A stretch of 64,000 nucleotides of DNA from Cribrihabitans marinus (GCF_900109035.1 NZ_FNYD01000003.1:1-64000); one strand, 5' to 3'; shown: positions 35,206 through 44,169, numbered from the stretch's first letter. A program made the numbers and translations. The notes: a model not told the origin generated them from the sequence alone.

Positions 35206-36750
35206 ATGAAATCCACTTATAAATCGACTGCCCTTGCGGCCTCGGCCCTGCTGGTCTCGGCGGCGCCGGCGCTGGCGCAGACCATCGACGAACAGGTCAA
35301 CGCGCTTTTTGCCAGTTCGACCGGCTGGTTCGTCAGCTTCATCTTCAGCCCGTTCCCGGGCACGACCTTTCCATGGATCGTGGCCTGGCTGGTGGTGGCC
35401 GCGACGGTGTTCACCTTCTATTTCGGGCTGATCCAGTTCCGTGCGTTCCCGCATTCCATCGCCCTGGTCAAGGGCGACTATTCCGATCCCAACGACGCCG
35501 GCGAGGTCAGCCACTTCCAGGCTTTGGCCACGGCGCTGTCGGGCACCGTGGGCCTGGGCAACATCGCCGGTGTGGCGGTGGCCGTGGGCATCGGCGGGCC
35601 GGGCGCGACCTTCTGGATGATCCTCGCCGGCCTGATGGGCATGGCGTCGAAATTCACCGAATGTACGCTGGGCGTGAAATACCGCAACGAGTTCGAGGAC
35701 GGCCATGTTTCGGGCGGTCCGATGTATTACATGACCAAGGGTTTCGCCGAGCGCGGCCTGCCGGCGGGCAAGTTCCTGGCGGTCATGTTCTCGATCTTCT
35801 GCATCCTGGGCGCCCTGGGCGGCGGCAATATGTTCCAGGCCAACCAGGCGCATGCGCAGATCACCAATGTGGTCGGTGATTACCCCGGCTGGATCACCGG
35901 CATTGTCTTTGCCGGCATCGTCTTTGCGGTGATCGTGGGCGGCCTGAAATCCATCGCCCGCGTGACCGAGAAGGTGGTGCCGTTCATGGGCGTGCTCTAC
36001 GTGCTGACCGCCATCGTGATCCTGCTGCTCAACTATGACCGGATCGGCTGGGCCTTCGGCCAGATCTTCGAGGGCGCCTTCACCGGCCTCGGTGTGGCCG
36101 GCGGCATGGTCGGCGCGCTGATCCAGGGCTTCAAGCGGGCGGCCTTCTCGAACGAGGCGGGCGTCGGCTCGGCGGCCATCGCCCACTCGGCGGTGCGCAC
36201 CAAGGAGCCGATCACCGAAGGGTTTGTGTCGCTGCTGGAGCCGTTCATCGACACCGTGGTGATCTGCACCATGACCGCGCTGGTGATCATCATCACCGGG
36301 CAGCTGGTCACCGATCCGGAAACCGGGCTCTATATCCTGGACGAGGCTGGCACCGCGATCCAGACCGTGGACGGCACTTCCGGTGTCGCGCTGACCTCGG
36401 CGGCGTTCTCGGCCTCCTTCGGGTGGTTCAAGTACGTGCTGGCGATCGCGGTGATCCTGTTCGCCTTCTCGACCATGATCAGCTGGTCCTATTACGGCCT
36501 CAAGGCCTGGACCTTCCTGTTCGGCGAGGGCGAGACCAAGGAACTGGTGTTCAAGATCATCTTCTGCATCTTCGTGGTGATCGGTGCCGCGGCCAGCCTC
36601 GGCCCGGTGATCGACTTCTCGGATGCGGCGATCTTTGCGATGGCGGTGGTTAACATCATCGCGCTCTACGTCCTGATGCCGATCGTCAAGCGCGAGCTGG
36701 AAAGCTACCTGACGCGGCTCAAGTCGGGCGAGATCCGCAAGTACGGCTGA
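35206..36750 (+). CDS. AGCS-family sodium:amino-acid symporter
   Basis: A 514-residue alanine or glycine:cation symporter. It starts with a signal-like hydrophobic segment (ending ALAQTIDEQ), followed by about ten helices and the family motif GTVGLGNIAGVAVAVGIGGP. ATG 35206 is chosen because it gives a normal N-terminus with a separate ribosome site; earlier starts lie in the previous gene. With the AsnC regulator and Usp it forms a small alanine or glycine uptake locus. A strong terminator follows. Confidence 0.92.
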   Translation: MKSTYKSTALAASALLVSAAPALAQTIDEQVNALFASSTGWFVSFIFSPFPGTTFPWIVAWLVVAATVFTFYFGLIQFRAFPHSIALVKGDYSDPNDAGEVSHFQALATALSGTVGLGNIAGVAVAVGIGGPGATFWMILAGLMGMASKFTECTLGVKYRNEFEDGHVSGGPMYYMTKGFAERGLPAGKFLAVMFSIFCILGALGGGNMFQANQAHAQITNVVGDYPGWITGIVFAGIVFAVIVGGLKSIARVTEKVVPFMGVLYVLTAIVILLLNYDRIGWAFGQIFEGAFTGLGVAGGMVGALIQGFKRAAFSNEAGVGSAAIAHSAVRTKEPITEGFVSLLEPFIDTVVICTMTALVIIITGQLVTDPETGLYILDEAGTAIQTVDGTSGVALTSAAFSASFGWFKYVLAIAVILFAFSTMISWSYYGLKAWTFLFGEGETKELVFKIIFCIFVVIGAAASLGPVIDFSDAAIFAMAVVNIIALYVLMPIVKRELESYLTRLKSGEIRKYG

Positions 36751-36776
36751 CGGGCCACTGGCTAGGCAACAAGACC

Positions 36777-36805
36777 GGGGCCGGCGTGCATGCGCCGGCC
36801 CCTTT
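36777..36805 (+). terminator. Rho-independent terminator after the AGCS gene
   Basis: Perfect ten-base arms (GGGGCCGGCG / CGCCGGCCCC) with a six-base loop and a short TTT run, 27 bases after the symporter stop. Confidence 0.75.
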
Positions 36806-36908
36806 CCGTTGCGGATTTGCATGTCGTCGCAGCGGCGTTAGATTGTTCGGATATCGCGTGATCCGCGAACGGCGCGACCCCGGAACGACATCCAAAGGAG
36901 TTGACGGC

Positions 36909-37196
36909 ATGGAAGAAAAGCAGAGCTACGAGAAGAAGATGCAGGCCCAGCTGGACCAGTGGAAGGCCGAGATCGAAAAGATGAAGGCCCAGATGAAGGA
37001 ATCGCAGGCCGACGCCGAGATCGAATACAAGGAACAGCTGGCCGAACTGCGCGCCAAGCGCGACCAGATGGAGGCCGAACTGACCAAGCTGCAGGCCTCG
37101 GGCACCGAGGCCTGGGCGGATTTCAAGGCCGGCGCCGACCGCGCCTGGGACGAGATGTCCGAGGCGATGAAACGCGCGTTCAACCGGTTCGGTTGA
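36909..37196 (+). CDS. Small coiled-coil protein
   Basis: A 95-residue highly charged protein predicted to be one long coiled coil (KMQAQLDQWKAEIEKMKAQM and on to about residue 65), ending in an amphipathic AWDEMSEAMKRAFNRFG tail. AAAGGAG precedes ATG 36909. Proteins of this kind (called sll1863-family stress-like in some annotations) are common in Rhodobacteraceae but have no proven role. It stands alone between the AGCS terminator and the TauE gene. Confidence 0.8.
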   Translation: MEEKQSYEKKMQAQLDQWKAEIEKMKAQMKESQADAEIEYKEQLAELRAKRDQMEAELTKLQASGTEAWADFKAGADRAWDEMSEAMKRAFNRFG

Positions 37197-37264
37197 CGCG
37201 GCTTCGGCTTCCCCTTTCGGCACGCGCGCTGTAACGAGGCAGGCGGACCGAAGGAGAGGCCGAG

Positions 37265-38089
37265 ATGCCGGAAACCGCCCTGCTGCTGCAAATGCTCGCC
37301 CTGCTGATGGTGATCGGGGCGCTGGCCGGCGTGCTGGCGGGGCTTCTGGGGGTCGGCGGCGGGATCGTGCTGGTGCCGGCCTTTTTCTATGCCTTCCAGA
37401 CGCTGGGCTATGACGGGCCGCAGCTGATGCAGATGTGCCTGGCCACCTCGCTGGCCACGATCATCGTCACCTCGGTGCGCTCGGTTCTCGGCCACAACCG
37501 CAAGGGCGCGGTGGATTGGGATATCCTGCGCGGCTGGGGGCCGGGCATCGTGCTGGGCGCCGTGCTGGGAGTGCTGGTGGCGTCCAGCCTGCGCTCGGTC
37601 GCGCTGCAGGCACTTTTCGGGGTTCTGGGCGTTGTTATCGGCGCCTATCTCGGGCTGGGACGGGCGCATTGGCGGCTGGGCGAGGCGATGCCGCGCGGGC
37701 TGCGCCGCGCCGTCCTGTCGCCGATGGTCGGTTTCCTGTCGGTGCTCATGGGCATCGGCGGCGGCAGTTTCGGCGTGCCTCTGATGAGCCTCTACGGCAC
37801 GCCGATCCATCGTGCCGTGGCCACCGCCGCCGGGTTCGGCGTGATCATCGCGGTGCCCTCGGTGCTGGGCTTCCTGTTCCTGCAGATCGACCCGGCCAAT
37901 CGGCCGCCGCTGACCATAGGCGCGGTCAACCTGGTGGCCTTCTTCGTGGTCATCGCCATGACCCTGTTCACCGCGCCGCTGGGCGTGAGGCTGGCCCATG
38001 CGATGGACCCGAAGCCGCTCAAGCGGGTCTTCGCGGTGTTCCTCACGCTGGTCGCGCTCAACATGCTGCGCAAGGCGCTGGGGTGGTAG
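37265..38089 (+). CDS. TauE/SafE-family sulfite/organosulfonate exporter
   Basis: A 274-residue membrane protein with about eight helices and the duplicated TauE/SafE signature (LLGVGGGIVLVPAFF near residue 30 and LMGIGGGSFGVPLMS near residue 165). Family members export sulfite, sulfoacetate or related anions. The following oxygenase-like gene starts seven bases inside its end, so they are coupled. It is 9 kb away from the sox island and probably core; substrate unknown. Confidence 0.88.
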   Translation: MPETALLLQMLALLMVIGALAGVLAGLLGVGGGIVLVPAFFYAFQTLGYDGPQLMQMCLATSLATIIVTSVRSVLGHNRKGAVDWDILRGWGPGIVLGAVLGVLVASSLRSVALQALFGVLGVVIGAYLGLGRAHWRLGEAMPRGLRRAVLSPMVGFLSVLMGIGGGSFGVPLMSLYGTPIHRAVATAAGFGVIIAVPSVLGFLFLQIDPANRPPLTIGAVNLVAFFVVIAMTLFTAPLGVRLAHAMDPKPLKRVFAVFLTLVALNMLRKALGW

Positions 38090-38868
38090 AGGGCTTCGAA
38101 ACCCGCGGCTGGGTCCGGTTTCCCTTCGACCCGGTGCTGGCCGACTGGGTGGCGCATGCGCGGCCCCGGGCGCGCGCGGCGCTCGACGATCCGGCGCTGG
38201 CCCATTGGCACGATTGCGACGGCACCTGGTTCGTCGGCGTCGACGCGCTGGACAATGACGCGCAAGGCAGGGTGGGCGGGTCGGACCCCCTGTCCGGTCA
38301 GGCGATGCGGTTCATTGCCGATCATCTTGGGATGCTGCCGCTGCACCGGGCACAGGTCTCGGTGCTTTGGCCGGGCTATCCGCGTCCGCGCCGCGGCGAG
38401 GGCGCGGCGGCGTTCCGCTACCGCCAGACCCGCGATGCGGCGCATGTGGACGGGCTCAAGCCCACCGGCCCCGATCGCCGGCGCAAGGTGCAGGAGTGCC
38501 ATGCCTGGATCCTGGGCCTGCCGCTGACCGAGGCCGGCCCCGATGCCGCCCCGCTGGTGGTCTGGGAGGGCAGCCATCGCATCATCCGCGCCGCCCTGGC
38601 CGCAGCGCTTGCCGACCATCCGCGTGCGGGCTGGGCCGATGTCGATGTCACGGACGCCTACCAGGCGGCCCGCCGCGAGGTCTTCGACACCTGCCGCCGG
38701 GTGCCGCTGCCGGCGCGTCCTGGCGAGGCCTATGTGATTCATCGCCACGCGCTGCACGGCGTTGCCCCTTGGGCCGCGTCCGCCGATGCCGGCCCCGACG
38801 GGCGCATGATCGCCTATTTCCGACCCGAACTGCCGGGCGGCGTGGTGCAGTGGATCGACCCATCCTGA
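38083..38868 (+). CDS. Phytanoyl-CoA-dioxygenase-like Fe(II)/2-oxoglutarate oxygenase
   Basis: A protein of about 261 residues starting with GTG 38083, seven bases inside the tauE-like gene. A possible 2-His-1-carboxylate site is H-x-D in DAAHVDGL and a distal histidine in HALHGVAPW, followed by an arginine in YFRPE that would bind 2-oxoglutarate. The layout matches bacterial phytanoyl-CoA dioxygenase-like enzymes. The substrate is unknown. A role near a sulfonate exporter is only suggested by coupling. Confidence 0.65.
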   Translation: MVEGFETRGWVRFPFDPVLADWVAHARPRARAALDDPALAHWHDCDGTWFVGVDALDNDAQGRVGGSDPLSGQAMRFIADHLGMLPLHRAQVSVLWPGYPRPRRGEGAAAFRYRQTRDAAHVDGLKPTGPDRRRKVQECHAWILGLPLTEAGPDAAPLVVWEGSHRIIRAALAAALADHPRAGWADVDVTDAYQAARREVFDTCRRVPLPARPGEAYVIHRHALHGVAPWAASADAGPDGRMIAYFRPELPGGVVQWIDPS

Positions 38869-38903
38869 CCGCACCGGGGGCTTCCCGCGCGCCGTGCCTG
38901 TCG

Positions 38904-39134
38904 TCAGCCCTTGAGCCGCGCCGCGCGCCCGCCGCGCCTGCGGGCCAGCCTGGGCGCGCGATCGGGCAACTCGTCCATCACAGCGCGGCGTTCCTCGGCG
39001 GTCATCTTCGACCAGTGGGTGATCTCGTCGATGGTGCGATAACAGCCTGTGCAGATACGCTCGGCGGGGTGCACCACGCAGATCTGCACACAGGGGCTCT
39101 CTACCTCGTTGCGTCTCCAGACCGGTTTGCTCAT
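38904..39134 (-). CDS. DUF1289 small protein
   Basis: A 76-residue protein matching DUF1289: VESPCVQICVV, followed by ICTGCYRTIDEITHWSKMT, holding four cysteines (PCVQIC and CTGC) that may bind metal. The basic C-terminal tail (ARRRGGRAARLKG) is typical. It lies 13 bases after ruvX on the same strand in the leftward ccmI-ruvX-DUF1289 unit. The family is widespread in proteobacteria and has no assigned role. Confidence 0.88.
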   Translation of the reverse strand: MSKPVWRRNEVESPCVQICVVHPAERICTGCYRTIDEITHWSKMTAEERRAVMDELPDRAPRLARRRGGRAARLKG

Positions 39135-39147
39135 CTGGTGCGGGCTC

Positions 39148-39612
39148 CTAGAGATTGCGCAGGCGATCCAGCGCCCCTTGCAGGATATACGCCGCCGCCA
39201 CGTGGTCGATCACCTCGGCGCGACGTTTCCGGGTCGTATCCGCCTCGAGCAGCGCCCGTTCCGCCGCCACCGTGCTCAGCCGCTCGTCCCAGAACCCGAT
39301 GGGCAGCTCGGTCAGCCGGGACAGGTTGCGCGCAAAGGCGCGGGTCGACTGGCAGCGCGGCCCCTCGCTGCCGTCCATGTTGCGCGGCAGTCCCAGGATC
39401 AGCCCGCCGATCTCGCGTTCGGCCAGGATCTCCAGCAACCGCGCGGCGTCCAGCGTGAACTTGCGGCGCCGGATGGTCTCCAGCGGGCTGGCCACCCCGC
39501 GCATCCGGTCGGACACGGCGACGCCGATGGTCCGCTCGCCCAGGTCCAGCCCGGCCAGGCCGACCAGCGGCGGCAGGGCGGCGGCGAAGTTCTCGAAATC
39601 CTCGCAGATCAC
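39148..39612 (-). CDS. ruvX: RuvX/YqgF Holliday-junction resolvase-like nuclease
   Basis: A 154-residue RNase H-fold protein of the YqgF/RuvX family. Key motifs are GLDLGERTIGVAVSD with the first metal Asp, GLPRNMDGSEG, the central WDERLSTVAAE and DHVAAAYILQ near the end. In E. coli YqgF acts in 16S rRNA 5' processing; in mycobacteria it resolves Holliday junctions. The start overlaps the ccmI stop by four bases. Confidence 0.92.
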   Translation of the reverse strand: MICEDFENFAAALPPLVGLAGLDLGERTIGVAVSDRMRGVASPLETIRRRKFTLDAARLLEILAEREIGGLILGLPRNMDGSEGPRCQSTRAFARNLSRLTELPIGFWDERLSTVAAERALLEADTTRKRRAEVIDHVAAAYILQGALDRLRNL

Positions 39613-40868
39613 GGCGTGATCCCGGCCTGGCGCGCGGCGTCGCCAAGAAGTTCCAGAGCCTGTGGTGCGGCGGCAAAGCGGGTGCGCGATTCGTCATAGA
39701 TCGCCTGCGCACGGTCGCGCTCGCCCAGAACGCCCAGGGCGCCGATCAGCCGGGCCCATTCCTCGGGCGTGCCGCCCTCGGTGGCCAGCCGGTCGGACAA
39801 TCGTTCGACCATGCCGCGGATCATCTCGGCCCGCTCCTCGTTGTTCATCTCGCTGGCGGCGGCGATGTCGGCCGAACTTGGGCCGGGCGCGTCGGGCCCG
39901 CCCTCGGCGGGGCCCGCCGTCATTGGTGCCCCCGGCGGCGGCCGGTCGTATTCGACCCCGGCCAGCATGGCCAACTCGTCGATCTGCCGCCCGATGATCT
40001 GGGCCAGCGGCGAGTCCGGCGGCACGTCGCGCAGCAGCCCGTCCATGATGCGGAAGGCCAGGTCGGGGCGGCCGGTCTGCTCGTGCATCCTGGCCCAGTA
40101 GAACAGCGCCGCCTCGTGCCGCGAGTCGCGCTCAAGCGCGCGGCGCAGATCCGCCTCGGCCTCGGGCGAGACATAGCCGCCCGCCGCGGCGATCTTCATC
40201 TCGGCCAGCTCGGCATAGTCATGCCCCGTGGCCGCGTCGCCCTTGATCTCGATGACCCGCGCCTTGGCGGCACGGGCGGCGGCAAAATTGCCCAGGTTGG
40301 CTTCATGGCGCGCCAGCAATTCCTGGCCCCGAAGGTCGTCGGGCCGTTCGGCCACGGCCGCGCGCAGGCGCTTGATAAGTTCGGCATATTGCGCCTCGGG
40401 TTCGACCGGCACCGCGTCCGGCACGCGCGCCTCGGCGGTGGCCTGATCGGGGCGGTCGGCGCGCCGCTCCTCGGCCATTTCCATCCGCAGCGAGAGCGGC
40501 AGGTCGCCATATCCCGGCGCGCCGAGATCGCGGTAGAGCCACACGCCGCCGCCGAGCAGAACCGCCGCCAGCCCCAGGGCCACGCCCAGGCTCAGGGCGC
40601 GCGACTGAGCGCCGCCGCAGCGGCCGGCCTGCATCTGGGCATCGGCGGCCAGGATCCGGCGCGAGATCTCGGTGCGGGTGCGTTCGGCATCGGCCTCGGC
40701 GATCACGCCGCGCGCCAGGTCCTTGTCGACGGCGGCCAGCTGTTCGCGATAGACCTGCAGGTCATAGGCCGCCGCCGGCTCGGCCGTGCCGCGCGCCCGC
40801 AGCAGCGCCGTGGCCAGCACCGCCGCCACCGCCAGCGCCATGCCCGAGATCACAATCCAGAAAACCAT
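39609..40868 (-). CDS. ccmI: Cytochrome c biogenesis protein CcmI
   Basis: A 419-residue protein with two N-terminal membrane helices (about 1-22 and 93-110) enclosing a cytoplasmic leucine-zipper loop, and a large periplasmic TPR region (about 150-400). CcmI chaperones apocytochrome c to the heme-ligation complex, so the many c-type cytochromes in this window, including Sox, would depend on it. It heads the leftward ccmI-ruvX-DUF1289 unit and is divergent from sarcosine oxidase soxB. Confidence 0.92.
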   Translation of the reverse strand: MVFWIVISGMALAVAAVLATALLRARGTAEPAAAYDLQVYREQLAAVDKDLARGVIAEADAERTRTEISRRILAADAQMQAGRCGGAQSRALSLGVALGLAAVLLGGGVWLYRDLGAPGYGDLPLSLRMEMAEERRADRPDQATAEARVPDAVPVEPEAQYAELIKRLRAAVAERPDDLRGQELLARHEANLGNFAAARAAKARVIEIKGDAATGHDYAELAEMKIAAAGGYVSPEAEADLRRALERDSRHEAALFYWARMHEQTGRPDLAFRIMDGLLRDVPPDSPLAQIIGRQIDELAMLAGVEYDRPPPGAPMTAGPAEGGPDAPGPSSADIAAASEMNNEERAEMIRGMVERLSDRLATEGGTPEEWARLIGALGVLGERDRAQAIYDESRTRFAAAPQALELLGDAARQAGITP

Positions 40869-40947
40869 GTCCGCTCCTGTTCGTCCCCTTCATCTAGCCC
40901 TCCGGACCGGCGGGCAAAAGGGCAAATCCCCGGCCGGGGATACCATG

Positions 40948-40974
40948 TCGCAACTGCGAGATATTGCGGCGCAA
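40948..40974. promoter_or_regulatory. Paired palindromes upstream of the sarcosine oxidase operon
   Basis: TCGCA-AC-TGCGA (40948-40959) and TTGCG-G-CGCAA (40964-40974) lie next to each other about 70 bases before soxB, spaced about 1.5 helical turns apart. They may be operators for the regulator of sarcosine or glycine-betaine catabolism, which is not in this window. Confidence 0.35.
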
Positions 40975-41040
40975 GGCTATGCGTCTATTCTGACCGGACG
41001 CTGCATAGAGATCCCAGTTCCGCAATCACCGGATTCGACC

Positions 41041-42285
41041 ATGAGACATTACTCTGCCTTTGCCGTCGCCCGCGAGGCCCTGCGCCACCACACGGGGTGG
41101 GAGCGCGCCTGGCGTTCGCCCGAGCCGAAGCGGCGCTATGACGTCATCATCGTCGGCGCGGGAGGGCATGGCCTGGCCACCGCCTATTACCTGGGCAAGA
41201 ACTACGGCATCCAGAATGTCGCGGTGATCGAAAAGGGATGGCTGGGCGGCGGCAATACCGGCCGCAACACGACCATCATCCGCTCGAACTACCTTCAGGA
41301 TCCGTCCGCGGCGATCTACGAGAAGTCGCGCAGCCTCTACGAGCATCTCAGCCAGGATCTGAACTACAACCTGATGTTCAGCCCGCGCGGCGTGATGATG
41401 CTGGCCCAGACCCAGAACGAGGTGCGCGGCTACAAGCGCACCGCCCATGCCAACGCGCTGCAGGGGGTCACGACCGAGTGGATCTCGCCGCAGCGGGTCA
41501 AGGAACTGGTGCCGATCATCAATCTGGACGGCCCGCGCTATCCGGTCCTCGGTGCGCTCTGGCAGGCGCGGGCCGGCACTGCGCGCCACGATGCGCTGGC
41601 CTGGGGCTATGCGCGCGCCTGTTCGGCGATGGGCATGGACATCATCCAGCAATGCGAAGTGACCGGCGTGCGCTCGGACAACGGCCATGTGAAGGGGGTC
41701 GAGACCACGCGCGGCCCCATCGACTGCGACAAGCTGGGTATCGTGGTGGCGGGCCATTCCGGCGTGCTGGCCGAGATGGCCGGGTTCCGCCTGCCGATCG
41801 AATCCGTGGCGCTGCAGGCGCTGGTCAGCGAGCCGATCAAGCCCTGCATGGACGTGGTGGTGATGGCCAACACCGTGCATGGCTACATGAGCCAGTCCGA
41901 CAAGGGCGAGATGGTGATCGGCGGCGGCGCGGACGGCTATAACAACTACACCCAGCGCGGGTCGTTCCACCATGTCGAGGAGACCGTGCGCGCCTTGGTC
42001 GAAACCTTCCCGATGATCTCGCGGCTGAAGATGCTGCGGCAATGGGGCGGAATCGTGGACATGACCGGCGACCGCTCGCCCATCCTCTCCAAGACCCCGC
42101 TGGGGGGGTGTTTCATCAATTGCGGCTGGGGCACCGGCGGCTTCAAGGCAATCCCCGGATCGGGCTGGGGCATGGCGCAGCTGATGGCGACGGGCCATTC
42201 GCCCCTGACCGAGGCCTTCACCCTCGACCGGTTCGCCGAGGGCCGGTTCATCGACGAAAGCGTGGCGGCAGGAGTGGCGCACTGA
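41041..42285 (+). CDS. soxB: Sarcosine oxidase beta subunit
   Basis: A 414-residue FAD/FMN subunit of heterotetrameric sarcosine oxidase. The Rossmann motif VGAGGHGLATAYYLG starts near residue 36, and GGGNTGRNTTIIRSNYL is highly typical. It oxidises sarcosine to glycine and formaldehyde equivalents together with the alpha subunit. ATG 41041 is used (MRHYSAFAVAREAL). Unlike the usual soxBDAG order with adjacent soxD, about 1.5 kb with three small genes follows before soxD. The name clashes with the thiosulfate soxB at 6031. Confidence 0.95.
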   Translation: MRHYSAFAVAREALRHHTGWERAWRSPEPKRRYDVIIVGAGGHGLATAYYLGKNYGIQNVAVIEKGWLGGGNTGRNTTIIRSNYLQDPSAAIYEKSRSLYEHLSQDLNYNLMFSPRGVMMLAQTQNEVRGYKRTAHANALQGVTTEWISPQRVKELVPIINLDGPRYPVLGALWQARAGTARHDALAWGYARACSAMGMDIIQQCEVTGVRSDNGHVKGVETTRGPIDCDKLGIVVAGHSGVLAEMAGFRLPIESVALQALVSEPIKPCMDVVVMANTVHGYMSQSDKGEMVIGGGADGYNNYTQRGSFHHVEETVRALVETFPMISRLKMLRQWGGIVDMTGDRSPILSKTPLGGCFINCGWGTGGFKAIPGSGWGMAQLMATGHSPLTEAFTLDRFAEGRFIDESVAAGVAH

Positions 42286-42508
42286 TGCGTGCGGCGAAGC
42301 GGACATCCGGCACGTCGCGGGGCCAAACGCCGACAGGGCGCGACTGGTTCCCGCCGCAATGTCACGTTTTCGCCGGATCGGTGGCGAATGGCCTATTCGC
42401 AGCGCAGAGAATCGCGGGTTTTGGCGCAAATCCGGCGTCCGCATGTTCGTGCCCTGTTCCGGGTGCCGGGTCCCTCCTATTTTCAGTGCATGAAGAGGAG
42501 GACACGCC

Positions 42509-42784
42509 ATGTCTGACTATATGCACTATGACTTCCCCAAGCGGCGCGATTTCCAGCAGCCCCGTAATTTCGATCTGCATGGAGAACGTCGGATCGGGTC
42601 CGGCTGGGGCGGCATCATCGCCGCGGCGGCGGCGCTTGTGCTTGTCCTGTCGCTCATCCTCATCGGTGGCGCGACCGGCGACAGCGCGTCCGAACCGCAT
42701 CCGGGCGGTGCCGGAGCCCCGCCTGTCGCCGTGCCGCAGCAACAGCCTGCACCGGTCGACGAGGCCGCACCGCCGGCCCGCTAA
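42509..42784 (+). CDS. Small membrane protein, first of a duplicated pair
   Basis: A 91-residue protein: hydrophilic start (MSDYMHYDFPKRRDFQQPRN), one membrane helix (about 33-54) and a short Pro/Ala/Gly-rich tail. It matches the protein at 43377 in layout and in GGWI/GGII-x-LVL-like helix words, and their upstream regions (GTTCG-G-CCTGTTCC) and downstream hairpins are also alike, so the pair arose by duplication of a cassette. GAGGAGG precedes ATG 42509. Function unknown. Confidence 0.7.
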   Translation: MSDYMHYDFPKRRDFQQPRNFDLHGERRIGSGWGGIIAAAAALVLVLSLILIGGATGDSASEPHPGGAGAPPVAVPQQQPAPVDEAAPPAR

Positions 42785-42806
42785 GCCGCTTGAGGCCGCA
42801 ACTCAG

Positions 42807-42830
42807 GGCGGGCGCCACGGCGCGCCCGCC
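42807..42830 (+). terminator. Hairpin after the first small membrane protein
   Basis: Perfect nine-base stem (GGCGGGCGC / GCGCCCGCC) with a six-base loop, 22 bases after the stop. The identical stem and loop length occurs at 43627-43650 after the paralogous gene. No T run. Confidence 0.55.
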
Positions 42831-42874
42831 TGCGCCACCCGCCACGCCGCCCGGACAAACGGGGGCGGGTGCTG

Positions 42875-43219
42875 ATGGCCTATTCCGCACAGATGGCCGA
42901 CACGATGCGCACCGACCTGGGCGGCGGGCACGTGTTCACCGAAAAGAAGATGTTCGGCGGGCTGTGCTTCTTCCTGCACGGCAACATGGTCTGCGGCGTC
43001 GGCGGGCAGGGCGCGCTCTACCGGCCGGGAAAGGCGTCAGAGGCCGAGGCGCTGGCGTTTGGCGGCGTTGCGCCGATGATCATGGGCGGCGCCCGCCGGA
43101 TGGGCGGGTTTGTCCGGCTCGACAATGATCGGTTCAACGATGCCAGCCTGCGCGCCACGCTGACCGACCTGTCGCTGGCCCATGCCGCAGGCCTGCCACC
43201 CAAGGCGGCGACGCCATGA
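42875..43219 (+). CDS. TfoX N-terminal-domain protein
   Basis: A 114-residue protein with a TfoX-N domain (MAYSAQMADTMRTDL, then FTEKKMFGGLCFFLHGNMVC), the family linked to competence in Haemophilus but in stand-alone form of unknown role. ATG 42875 is taken; GTG 42869 is a weaker option. It is placed between the two paralogous small membrane proteins, inside the sarcosine oxidase operon, and is read in the same direction. A link to sarcosine metabolism is not evident. Confidence 0.8.
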   Translation: MAYSAQMADTMRTDLGGGHVFTEKKMFGGLCFFLHGNMVCGVGGQGALYRPGKASEAEALAFGGVAPMIMGGARRMGGFVRLDNDRFNDASLRATLTDLSLAHAAGLPPKAATP

Positions 43220-43376
43220 GCGGCGCCCGCACCATCGCTCTTCAACCGGCTGAAAATGGCCGGGCGCTTCGGGCGGTTCCGGCCAGCGTGCGCCGATCCG
43301 GGCCGGGGATTTCCGCCGATCTTGTTCGCGTCCTGTTCCCTGTCATCCTGTCCCTCCCACCATCGGAGGAGAAGAC

Positions 43377-43604
43377 ATGGACGACATCACTCAAAGACAG
43401 CATTACGCGCCGTCCCGTACGGCATCCGGCGGCGGCTGGATCATCATCGCCGTTGTCGTGGCCCTGGTGCTGTTCATCGCAGCCATCCTCAGCCTGGGCG
43501 ACACGTCCGGCACCGTCGCCCCGGCCGATCCGGCGGCAACCGGCGCCACACCGGATGCCGGGCTGGTCACCGAACCCGCAGCCCCGGCGGCACCCGCCGA
43601 CTGA
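43377..43604 (+). CDS. Small membrane protein, second of a duplicated pair
   Basis: A 75-residue protein with one helix (about 18-40; GGGWIIIAVVVALVLFIAAI) and a Thr/Pro/Ala-rich tail, paralogous to the gene at 42509. GGAGGAG precedes ATG 43377. Upstream and downstream flanks resemble those of the first copy. The tail is likely periplasmic. Neither copy has a known domain. Confidence 0.7.
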   Translation: MDDITQRQHYAPSRTASGGGWIIIAVVVALVLFIAAILSLGDTSGTVAPADPAATGATPDAGLVTEPAAPAAPAD

Positions 43605-43626
43605 CACCATTCCGCGCGACCTGACC

Positions 43627-43650
43627 GGCGGGCGCCTCGTCGCGCCCGCC
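43627..43650 (+). terminator. Hairpin after the second small membrane protein
   Basis: The same nine-base stem (GGCGGGCGC / GCGCCCGCC) with a six-base loop as at 42807-42830, 22 bases after the stop. Shared sequence and distance confirm that the cassette was duplicated with its 3' end. Confidence 0.55.
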
Positions 43651-43772
43651 CCCGGCCGGTCCGCATCCCTCTTCCATCCCATCAGACCCGACGCCCGCCC
43701 GGCTACCCGGCGCGGGCCCGTGCGCGTGCGCGGTCCGGCCCCGGTGGCCGGCCCCGACCAAGGAGGCCCCTC

Positions 43773-44102
43773 ATGCTGATCCTCAGATGCCCCTATTGCG
43801 GCAACGATGTCGACGAAACCGACCTGGCCCCGGGCGGCGAGGCGCATATCCGGCGGCACGGGCCAGGCTCGACCGACGCGGAGCTGACGGACTACCTGTT
43901 TCAGCGCGAGAACCCGCGCGGCGTGCATTTCGAACGCTGGCGCCACGCCGCCGGATGCGGCAAGTGGTTCCACGCCGCCCGCGCCACCGACACGCTCCAG
44001 GTCTTCGGCACCTACAGCGCCCAGACCACCGAACCGCCGCAGGAGATCCGCGACGCCATCACCAAGGCGCGTCCGGGCTGGTCCTGGAGGGAGTTCTCGT
44101 GA
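43773..44102 (+). CDS. soxD: Sarcosine oxidase delta subunit
   Basis: A 109-residue SoxD with the zinc-binding start ILRCPYCGNDVDETDLAPGG and the later HAAGCGKWFHAAR motif (CxxC, H and C ligands). It is the small Zn subunit of heterotetrameric sarcosine oxidase. AAGGAGG precedes ATG 43773. The gene is about 1.5 kb from soxB and 67 bases before soxA. Confidence 0.95.
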   Translation: MLILRCPYCGNDVDETDLAPGGEAHIRRHGPGSTDAELTDYLFQRENPRGVHFERWRHAAGCGKWFHAARATDTLQVFGTYSAQTTEPPQEIRDAITKARPGWSWREFS

Positions 44103-44151
44103 TCTTCACCGTTTCTGAAATACTCCCGCCGGAGGCTCCGGCGGCTCCGCA
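44102..44151. repeat. Partial copy of a dispersed intergenic repeat
   Basis: In the soxD-soxA gap. Read on the minus strand it ends GGGAGTATTTC-GAAA-GTGAAG, matching the end of the repeats at 47758 and 49360. Only about the last third is conserved. It includes a GCCGGAGGCTCCGGC palindrome. Confidence 0.45.
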
Positions 44152-44169
44152 CGCGAAAGGTTCGAACGA

